From: Euperipatoides rowelli
Lineage: Eukaryota; Onychophora; Udeonychophora; Euonychophora; Peripatopsidae
Strand: one strand, 5' to 3'
Length of the DNA stretch: 15,318 nt
Assembly: GCA_003024985.2 (NCBI GenBank)
Contig: PXIH01S0034726.1
Within the stretch, counting starts at the first letter, position 1; every line of letters begins with the position of its first letter. This document shows, piece by piece, positions 10,801-15,318 of this stretch. The notes below the pieces were generated by a model that was not told the origin of the DNA, did no database searches, and was given only the letters and a program-made list of their open reading frames with translations. A program made the position numbers and the translations under genes.

Positions 10801-13800
10801 AAATCATTTTTCTTCTATTATTATCAGCCTACTGAGAAAATTAAAGTTAGAAGAAAAAAATCAATTCTTTTATTTACTAATACCAAGTTAGTATTAAAAA
10901 AATTATCTGAATTTTAATTGCAATTCATGTTTAATTTAGTCAAGTATGTCCTGGCAAAAAAAAAATTTTTTTCGTATAAGATGTTTTTAATTACGGTAGT
11001 AATTGTTGTCCTTTTTAAAAAAAGATAAGGAAAAATGATTTGTTTATTAATGTTTATTAGTGTTTTATAGGTTACAATATATATATTGTACAAATATTTA
11101 TTCAGAAATAATTGTAAATATGATTTATTGTAATCAAAAATACAGCAGAGGAGACCTATTATCTACATGAGGAGAAGCAGAGATAAAAATGACAAAGATT
11201 TTTTATCTTTATAAATTGTATCTGCCGATTAAATTTGTTATTACTAATGGAATTTTAAAAAATATGAATCAGTTTTTGTTCATTGTGTTATACCAGAAAT
11301 TTATAAAACTCCAAGTCAAAGCATAAAGTCAGTAGTCTATGGTCAGTTGGCAGCCATTAATGAACTATTAATAGTTTAGTCAATCTAATTGCATTGTTGT
11401 CTAATACTTCATTAATATATATCTTTTTTTTTTTTGCAGTAAAGACAGTTTTGGTGCTGAAAAGGAATGCATTTCCACTGGTGAATTAACTCAAGTATCC
11501 TCAGAAGAGGTAAGCTAAATGTCAACAGTTATTTTAGTTACGTTTTAGATAACTTTGATCATTTTTTTTTACATAGGGTGACCAGACATCCTAGTTTACA
11601 AGTACATGTCTTATTTTTTTTAAACGTCCTCGCAGGTATTTAAAATCTTTCCTAGTTTTTCATAGTACTGGTATTTATCATTTTTAGCCTATTTTGAATT
11701 TCATGGGGTCAGCTCCTAATGCATTGGCCAGTAAGGACAATGAAGCAGCGTTGTTTGTAGAGAGAGTAGGCTAAGCATAAAGAAACCAATTCCTTTTACC
11801 CAAAAATCTCTAAATACTGTCAAAAGTCGCTGTATAAAATTACGAATGGTTTTAGCCACACCGCTTTCATAATACATACTACATAAATTGTACAATTATA
11901 ACCTACTCTATAGCCTGCACTAAAAAAAAAAAATATTCATCCTTATCTGTACCTGATGTTAATGACTTTCATTTGACAGCGTCAGACTGTGAATATGATG
12001 CTTTTATTAGAAATCAGATAATTGTGAGAAATTTTGAGGGATAAGGGATGATTGAATGTTATTTTGTGTGTTGTTGTTTTGTTTTGTTTTTTGTTTTTTT
12101 TTTTTGGGGGGGGGATATATAATTAGTAATTACATATTTATCACTAATATTTTGGTCATTTGAATTTAAGATTAGGTTTGATTGATATGATTGGAATAGT
12201 TATTTACTTTGAATGTCCTTTTTTTCTTTAGATGTATATATTGTAATTTATTTGTTTTATATAAAGTGTCTTTTTGTTTTGATGTTCTGTTGTATACAGA
12301 TTTGTTTTAATCTGAAAAATGTACAAGTGCTGAGCTTAAAGTTTCATTTTGAAATAAATAACCGATCTTCTATTCATAAAACCGCTAGAAAAGTTGCTAA
12401 TTGCTTTTAGAAAAATTTTGACTTTAAACAATGACACAAATCCCCTTGATTTAGTGACTTATCGCTAAAGTTGAAACACTGTCAAGTGTCAACATTTCTT
12501 TATACTATGCATCTGTTTGTGATTCATATGATTGAAAATCACAAGTCGTGTTCCACTTGTCATCTGTTCTATATATATATACAATATATGTATGATATTT
12601 TATTTGGTGCAATTTGTAATTAAAAAGTGCTAAAATATCGCGTTTTTTTTTTTTTTGTTGCAATTTGTCATAGTTGCTTTTAAAACAATTTGATCACCCT
12701 ATTTTCACATTTATATTATTTTTTGCTTATTAATCTGTAATATCAGCTTACAGTTTTTGCTTTATTTATTTTGTCTGGCAAAGGATGCTTCTCTCTTTTC
12801 CAATAATTATCCATTAAGCATGTTTTACTTCTGTCTAACTATTGCCCAAATTTACATATTTATTAGAATTTTCACCATAGAAGATACTATCTGCCTCAAC
12901 CCTTTATTACACACACCCTCATTCAGCCATATCTCAGATATTATTCTAAATCGGTCTTTCTTCCCTGACCACATTAGTTCATAGTTGCAGTCAATGGAAC
13001 ATGATCTTTTCGACAAACCTAAAAAAATATGGATCTTTTCCATTCTCTTTAATTTTTTCATTAGAGATATTACATTTATACAATAATTTATATAACAATT
13101 TGAAAATTTATTTGAAAGTTAATGATAATTCGCGTGTATCTTAAAATTAACTTGTCAGTTATTTGTAAACAAATGCAGTGAAAAAAACTACAGTATGTAC
13201 TAATCATGAAAAACAGGGATGGACTGGCTCATTAGATCATCTCGGGAAATGTCCTCATTTACCAGCGCTTGGAAAAGGAGGATGGTCCACACAATGGGGG
13301 GGGGGGGGAGATGGGGACATGTAAAATTTTTTAAATGTTACAGTAAAACTAAAAATGCACCGGCCACTTGGGAAATTCCTGATTTCCTGGTCCCCCATTT
13401 CATCACTGATGAAAAATCTTCAGTTAGATTTAGGTAAAAATAACACAAAAAAAAAAAATTGAACAAGAAAAATTTTAGATTCTTTATCAAAAAAATATTG
13501 TCTTATAAAATTTAGTGATATGATATTTATCTACAAGGAAGATGCAGTATTATTAAAAGAAATAGAATTAATCCTGGTGGTGCCATCTATCAGAGAAGGT
13601 GGTGTCAAATCTCATAGGGAGATTATTTTTAATGCTGGTAAAATGAAAAAAAAAAATTGAATTCTGAAAATCCAAATGGTTTATTTTATTTGTTGAAGCT
13701 GGAGAATTTTATTGACGTGGATAAAATGAGAAATTTACCAATTTGACTCCTCAAATTCCCAGCTTACAATTATTGAACAGATTTTCCTTCAACTGGGGTT

Positions 13801-14448
13801 TTCCCAAACTTCAGCCAAAGTCAGGGAGAAGCTCCCCCCCCCTACCAATACCCCTTCATTCCCATTTAGCCTGTCCAGCTAATGCTATTTTAAATTACAA
13901 AAAATATATTTGAATGTACTGTACATTGTAAAATGCTAATCAAAGTGTAATGTCATGAATAATATGATAACGTTACTCTAGTTCAGTGGTTTACAAACAT
14001 TTTTATATTATGACACCCAGACAATATGAAAAATAAATTGTAGACTCCCAGCAGAGTTGCGATTATATAGCTAGTCATTTGCCGTGCTTGTATTGTAGGT
14101 ACGTTTACTTTATTTTTTAAAAATATCTTTAAACTTTGATTGTATAAAATATTATATGTATGCTTCGGAACATGATCCCCCCTCCCCCCGTTACAACTGA
14201 TGAGTGACACACCATTGTGTCGTGACACCCAGTTTGGAAGCCACTGCTATAGTCTTTTTATTTAAACAAATTTAGTTCAATGCAATGTTTATAATTGTAT
14301 ATTTTCAAAGCGGTTGTCTTAATAATTTGAAATATCTTTTCATTTTTTTCCCCTTTCAGGAGCTTCGTCAAATGAGCCAAATATTAGATTTTGAAATAGG
14401 AATCAAAACCATCTCTATTCTACGATACATTATTGATTTCATGCCTGA
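1745..14448 (+). CDS. ZMYND10: ZMYND10 (BLU), partial gene: five internal coding exons, both ends outside the window
   Basis: ZMYND10 is a cytoplasmic co-chaperone-type factor needed to pre-assemble outer and inner dynein arms of motile cilia; its loss causes primary ciliary dyskinesia in humans. The exons 1745-1853, 6257-6370, 7143-7276, 11440-11509 and 14360-14448 join into one open frame of about 171 residues. Landmarks in order are QHEMIEKLNIQALL, ELIEVDVWKQKILP, VPIYLV, LHHEAALVNLLET, LLDLVDYCYKK and LDFEIGIKTISILRYI. These are collinear with my recollection of the vertebrate protein from about residue 32 to 200 of roughly 440. Every junction has AG/GT borders, and the intron phases are 2 (entering), 0, 0, 2, 0 and 2 (leaving). 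The first exon (about 30 residues) and the C-terminal half with the MYND zinc finger are absent because the window cuts the gene. No frameshift or stop was seen within any exon, so the gene looks intact. Identity rests on motif recognition, not on an alignment run. Confidence 0.93.
1854..4920. other. Intron sequence (first part of the 1854-6256 intron)
   Basis: This is AT-rich sequence with many poly-T and poly-A runs. One protein-like open frame of 58 codons (2382-2558) is listed separately. A less AT-rich patch at about 3215-3540 has a 38-codon minus-strand frame (3475-3359) that I do not trust. I see no exon resembling ZMYND10 here, and exons A and B join directly in phase 0. Confidence 0.6.
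2382..2558 (+). other. Unrecognised short open frame, 58 codons, possible pseudogene fragment
   Basis: The frame starts MPLFTEDDIKVIVKAINHLI and later contains KKRPSLDISISLSDGREYN, ending in TAA at 2556-2558. Reading past this stop in the same frame gives KQLAQGKFSSIGLSAAVLK, also with a protein-like composition, up to a TAA near 2655. The composition (charged, mixed) is unlike the Leu/Phe/Lys-rich nonsense usual in AT-rich introns. I do not recognise the family. It could be a remnant of a transposon-encoded or processed protein with one stop. It lies in the ZMYND10 intron in the same orientation. Confidence 0.3.
4921..4989 (-). mobile_element. hAT-like terminal repeat, right end (partial element)
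   Basis: The + strand ends GCAATGGGCTCC, then AATTATGGCCCTG at 4989. Its reverse complement matches the end at 1455 over about 40 positions with scattered mismatches, including CAG-GG-CATAA-TA and GAGCCC with TGCAAAAT. A run of ten or more G lies at about 4930-4940. No convincing 8-bp target duplication links 1447-1454 with 4990-4997, and an intact host exon lies between the ends. They are therefore probably remnants of separate insertions of one family. Confidence 0.5.
5349..5373 (+). promoter_or_regulatory. YY1-like / ETS-like / CRE-like motif cluster, left copy in inverted repeat
   Basis: AAGATGGTGGC resembles the YY1 core AAGATGGCGGC with one change. GCCGGAAGTG matches the ETS/GABP core, and TGACATCA differs from the CRE TGACGTCA by one base. 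The three lie end to end. The motifs are seen directly; binding or promoter activity is inference. Confidence 0.35.
6135..6159 (-). promoter_or_regulatory. YY1-like / ETS-like / CRE-like motif cluster, right copy in inverted repeat
   Basis: This is the mirror copy of 5349-5373 in the right inverted repeat. On the minus strand it reads AAGATGGTGGC, GCCGGAAGTG, TGATGTCA. The copy lies about 100 bases upstream of exon B. Activity is unproven. Confidence 0.35.
6257..6370 (+). CDS. ZMYND10: ZMYND10 exon B
   Basis: The acceptor is TTTCTTCAAG ending at 6256, preceded by a T-rich tract, and the donor is GTG/GTAAGT at 6370/6371. The 38 codons begin IPVLIHELIEVDVWKQK and end PKSSVPIYLV, and the exon is phase 0 at both ends. 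The block ELIxVxxWKQK followed by PIYxV is diagnostic for ZMYND10. The frame happens to stay open a little on both sides (6101-6418), but the flanking translation does not look like this family, and the left flank belongs to an inverted-repeat transposable element. Confidence 0.93.
6371..7142. other. Intron between exons B and C
   Basis: This 772-bp AT-rich intron has a consensus donor (GTAAGT) and a T8 tract before the acceptor. A transposon-like end lies at about 6795-6847. A short perfect palindrome, CCAGCAGCTGG-like, occurs near 6600. No other structure was recognised. Confidence 0.75.
6795..6847 (-). mobile_element. Transposon terminal fragment (hAT-like end)
   Basis: On the minus strand this starts CAGGGGTGTCGCTAAAAAGG, continues GGAAAGAGGGGACCTTCCCC and is GC-rich against its surroundings. 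CAGGGGTGTCGCTAA is typical of hAT-type terminal repeats. I found no matching opposite end within the intron, so the extent is a minimum. Confidence 0.4.
7143..7276 (+). CDS. ZMYND10: ZMYND10 exon C
   Basis: The acceptor is TTTTTTTTAG ending at 7142 and the donor is CAAA/GTTAGT at 7276/7277. There are 44 codons plus two bases: LHHEAALVNLLETIFYHQD, then SCTSADDYLLDLVDYC, then YKKVTHLLA. HHEAxxxNLLETxFxH and LDLVDYC are strongly conserved in ZMYND10. The exon leaves in phase 2; its last two bases AA join T at 11440 to give an Asn codon. Skipping the splice would give AAG followed by weakly coding sequence. Confidence 0.93.
7311..7388. repeat. Two perfect palindromes just after exon C
   Basis: The first has arms ACTGTATA and TATACAGT (7311-7318 and 7322-7329, 3-base loop). 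The second has 12-base arms AGTACTTTAAAT and ATTTAAAGTACT (7363-7374 and 7377-7388, 2-base centre). Both start within 90 bases of the exon C donor and could fold in the pre-mRNA. Confidence 0.8.
7533..10329 (+). mobile_element. Decayed autonomous hAT transposon, about 2.8 kb, in the intron between exons C and D
   Basis: The left end at 7533-7548 (GCCCCAAGGATGGAAA) matches the reverse complement of 10314-10329 (GCAGCATGGATGGAAA) at 13 of 16 positions, which I take as the terminal inverted repeats. The hAT transposase pseudogene sits between them. Each end has three GTCAGT words near it (7552, 7580, 7610; 10249, 10280, 10288), like the subterminal transposase-binding repeats of hAT elements. 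No clear 8-bp target duplication was found, so the exact limits may be off by several bases. Confidence 0.7.
7902..10025 (+). pseudogene. hAT-family transposase pseudogene
   Basis: The hAT transposase cuts and pastes the element; this copy is dead. The readable parts, in order, are as follows. AELIWCLQMIV and FDIMFPGSFPLDFSF (8120-8240) lead to an in-frame TGA at 8268. The same frame then gives FKKQLMNDNRKAYFSLCFD and ASKKELQTIVKY. LSCDGLNVNKT (about 8518) and LVDVGSCNIHLVLNASK (about 8600) follow, then ERILEQWKTVEKYFLQF (about 8710-8770) after a frameshift. KIVKAALALSDVERCFSVSG (9406-9465) is the C-terminal hAT dimerisation motif. A Lys/Glu-rich tail ends near 10023 and includes GANKCLKEAIKKEDL. 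The SFDE-, DVGSCxxH- and KAALxLSxxxxDVERxFS-type motifs are those of an animal hAT group. At least three frame changes and several stops make it non-functional. Ambiguous bases occur at 9795, 9884-9885 and 9889. The true start is unknown because the 5' part is degraded. Confidence 0.82.
10330..11439. other. Intron sequence between the hAT element and exon D
   Basis: This is AT-rich with no open frame of interest and no recognised element. An A10-T8 palindromic stretch lies near 10955. The exon D acceptor at its end has a long uninterrupted T tract. Confidence 0.6.
11440..11509 (+). CDS. ZMYND10: ZMYND10 exon D (linker exon)
   Basis: The acceptor is a long T-tract followed by GCAG ending at 11439, and the donor is GAG/GTAAGC at 11509/11510. 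After the split Asn codon come 23 codons reading KDSFGAEKEC, ISTGELTQVS and SEE. The composition is acidic and polar with no strong conservation, fitting the variable linker that follows LVDYC in this family. Its place is supported by phase (2 in, 0 out), by good splice sites and by the way it joins exon E to read SSEE then ELRQMSQ. Content alone would not identify it. Confidence 0.82.
11574..12701. mobile_element. Non-autonomous hAT-like element, about 1.1 kb
   Basis: The left end TAGGGTGACCA (11574-11584) matches the reverse complement of the right end, TAGGGTGATCA (12691-12701), at 10 of 11 positions. The flanking octamers are TTTTTACA (11566-11573) and TTTTCACA (12702-12709), identical at 7 of 8 positions, as expected for the 8-bp target duplication of hAT elements. 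The left octamer is part of a T run, so it is weaker evidence than it looks. No coding remnant was recognised inside; the interior includes poly-T and poly-G runs near 12095-12113. Confidence 0.6.
12702..13213. other. Intron sequence, no gene seen
   Basis: Two overlapping open frames lie here on opposite strands (12757-12984 + and 13061-12852 -). Neither resembles a family I know. The + frame is Phe/Ile/Leu-rich as expected from AT-rich DNA. No splice-bounded ZMYND10 exon is required here because exons D and E join in phase 0. Confidence 0.5.
13214..13884. mobile_element. Possible hAT-like non-autonomous element or two fragments
   Basis: The left end starts CAGGGATGGACTGGCTC at 13214, a typical hAT-type terminal start. 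Near 13880 the reverse strand reads AGCTGGACAGGCT, of which GGACAGGCT matches GGACTGGCT at 8 of 9 positions. The interior is GC-richer than its surroundings, with a run of about 12 G near 13300 and of 8 C near 13840. The opposite end is weak, and no target duplication was found. Confidence 0.35.
13984..14246. mobile_element. hAT-family MITE, 263 bp, with 8-bp target-site duplication
   Basis: The left end CAGTGGTTTACAAAC (13984-13998) and the reverse complement of the right end, CAGTGGCTTCCAAAC (14246-14232), match at 13 of 15 positions. The flanking octamers CTCTAGTT (13976-13983) and CTATAGTC (14247-14254) agree at 6 of 8 and both have TA at positions 4-5, as in Buster-type hAT targets. The inner right sequence TGTGTCGTGACACCCAGTTT is also characteristic of hAT ends. 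The length rules out a transposase gene. It ends 113 bases before exon E. Confidence 0.82.
14360..14448 (+). CDS. ZMYND10: ZMYND10 exon E
   Basis: The acceptor is CCCCTTTCAG ending at 14359 and the donor is GA/GTAAGT at 14448/14449, a consensus donor. There are 29 codons plus two bases: ELRQMSQILDFEIG, then IKTISILRYIIDFMP. The block FEIxxKxxSxLRYI is conserved in ZMYND10. The two leftover bases GA carry phase 2 into the next, unseen exon. If unspliced, the frame would stop at once (GAG TAA), which supports the donor. Confidence 0.92.
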
Positions 14449-14490
14449 GTAAGTTTATGTTTATGCACAGAAGTTTTATTATTATTAATA

Positions 14491-14562
14491 TTTTTCTCCT
14501 CTTCCTTTTTTGCCTCCTCCTCCTTCTTCTCTTTCTTGTTTCTCTTCTTCTTTTTCTCTTTG
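14491..14562. repeat. CT-rich low-complexity tract
   Basis: About 70 bases are almost purely pyrimidine (CTCCTCTTCCTT-like and CTTCTTCTTT-like runs), starting about 40 bases after the exon E donor. On the minus strand it gives a Glu/Lys-rich open frame that is an artefact. Confidence 0.85.
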
Positions 14563-14668
14563 AAGCAGGAAGTCAACATTAATATCATGAGAGTTTAGTG
14601 TGTGAAGCTTAGAGTGAGTTACGGTAGGAAAATAATTTGATTTGCACTCTAATTTGGTATGGTTCATT

Positions 14669-15318
14669 AAAATAAGGAGCACTGCAACATGTCAATCCAT
14701 CAGTAGATTGACTGTTATGAAAGCCATGGAAATTCCTCATTGCAAAGATAAATAAAGAGAACTACTTGTCAATCCATTAGTAGATTTACCTTTATGGAAG
14801 CCACATCAATTCCTTATTACAAAGATAAAATGAGGAGCAATACAACATGTCAATCCTTTAGTAGATTGACCATTAAGGAACCACAACAATTCCTTATTAC
14901 AAAGATAAAATGAGACCTACAAGTCAATCCATTAGTAGATTGGCCATTATGGAAGTCACAGTAATTCCTTATTACAAAGATAAAATGAGGAGAACTACAA
15001 GATGTCAATCCATTAGTAGATTGACCATTATGGAAGCCGCATCAATTCTTCATTGCAAAGATAAAATCAGAACTGCCACATTTCAATCCATTAGTAGATT
15101 GGCCATTATGGAAGTCACAGCAATTCCCCGTTGCAAAGATAAAATGAGAAATGCAACATATAAATCCATTAGTAGATTGCCATTATGGAAGCCACAACAA
15201 TTCTTTATTACAAATATAAAATGAGTAGAACTACAATATGTCAATCCATTAGTAGATTAATCATAATGTTGCCACAGCTGTTACTCATTGCAAAGATAAA
15301 ATGAGAACTACTATATGT
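14669..15318. repeat. Minisatellite, eight units of about 78 bp, continuing past the window
   Basis: Units start with GTCAATCCATTAGTAGATTG, or a close variant, at about 14691, 14768, 14849, 14923, 15004, 15082, 15160 and 15240. A ninth begins at 15317; spacing is 74-81 bases. Each unit goes on with CATTATGGAAGCCACA, AATTCCTTATTACAAAGATA and AAATGAG. The start of the unit contains the inverted repeat GTCAATC / GATTGAC with an 8-base loop. Units at 14923 and 15082 share variants (GATTGGCC, GGAAGTCACAG), while their neighbours have GGAAGCC. The 104-codon frame through it (14910-15224) is periodic only because of the repeat. Confidence 0.93.

Noticed and set aside
12757-13061. Overlapping open frames on both strands
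   Set aside because: Neither shows a recognisable motif or splice context, and exons D and E join directly without them.
13983-14228. Minus-strand open frame of 81 codons
   Set aside because: It coincides with the 263-bp hAT MITE and has no transposase motif.
14485-14682. Minus-strand Glu/Lys-rich open frame
   Set aside because: It is the complement of a CT-rich low-complexity tract.
14910-15224. Open frame of 104 codons with a repeated SISRLAIMEV-like peptide
   Set aside because: It runs through the minisatellite and stays open only because the units are close to a multiple of three; no start context or family match.
14669-15318. CRISPR array
   Set aside because: The whole unit of about 78 bp is repeated, with no unique spacers, in an animal intron; this is a minisatellite.
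1-15318. Previously undescribed multi-gene system
   Set aside because: All strong coding signal belongs to one known host gene and to decayed transposons; no cluster of unknown genes is present.

Overview
The window looks like nuclear DNA from an animal. It is strongly AT-rich, full of homopolymer runs and decayed transposable elements, and has no dense bacterial-type coding. The one real host gene I can support is on the + strand and is split by large GT-AG introns. Five consecutive internal coding exons (1745-1853, 6257-6370, 7143-7276, 11440-11509, 14360-14448) join in compatible phases into about 171 residues. These match the amino-terminal and middle part of ZMYND10 (zinc finger MYND-type containing 10, BLU), a cytoplasmic factor for pre-assembly of axonemal dynein arms in motile cilia. 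The start codon exon lies to the left of the window, and the rest of the protein, including the MYND zinc finger, lies to the right. A gene for motile cilia in an AT-rich, intron-rich and transposon-rich genome suggests an invertebrate metazoan. I cannot name the species.

Layout. 1-600: no gene; one tandem duplication. About 600-1175 (- strand): remnant of a non-LTR retrotransposon reverse transcriptase, in the intron before the first visible exon. 1455-1520 and 4921-4989: two opposed terminal-repeat-like ends of a hAT-type element on either side of exon A. 1854-6256: 4.4-kb intron with an unrecognised 58-codon ORF (2382-2558) and, at its right end, a roughly 0.9-kb inverted-repeat element (about 5309-6203) that stops about 53 bases before exon B. 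6371-7142: short intron with a transposon end. 7277-11439: 4.2-kb intron holding a decayed autonomous hAT element (about 7533-10329) whose transposase pseudogene is still readable from 7902 to 10025. 11510-14359: 2.85-kb intron with two non-autonomous hAT-like elements that have recognisable 8-bp target-site duplications (11574-12701 and 13984-14246) and a weaker candidate between them. 14449-15318: start of the next intron, with a CT-rich tract and a minisatellite of about 78-bp units that runs off the window.

The host signal is one gene; everything else is intron content, mostly the debris of several transposon families. I found no CRISPR array, no tRNA or rRNA gene, no bacterial operon and no convincing new multi-gene system. 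The most unusual features are the inverted-repeat element beside exon B, whose ends carry a YY1-like/ETS-like/CRE-like motif cluster, and the minisatellite whose units each contain a small hairpin.
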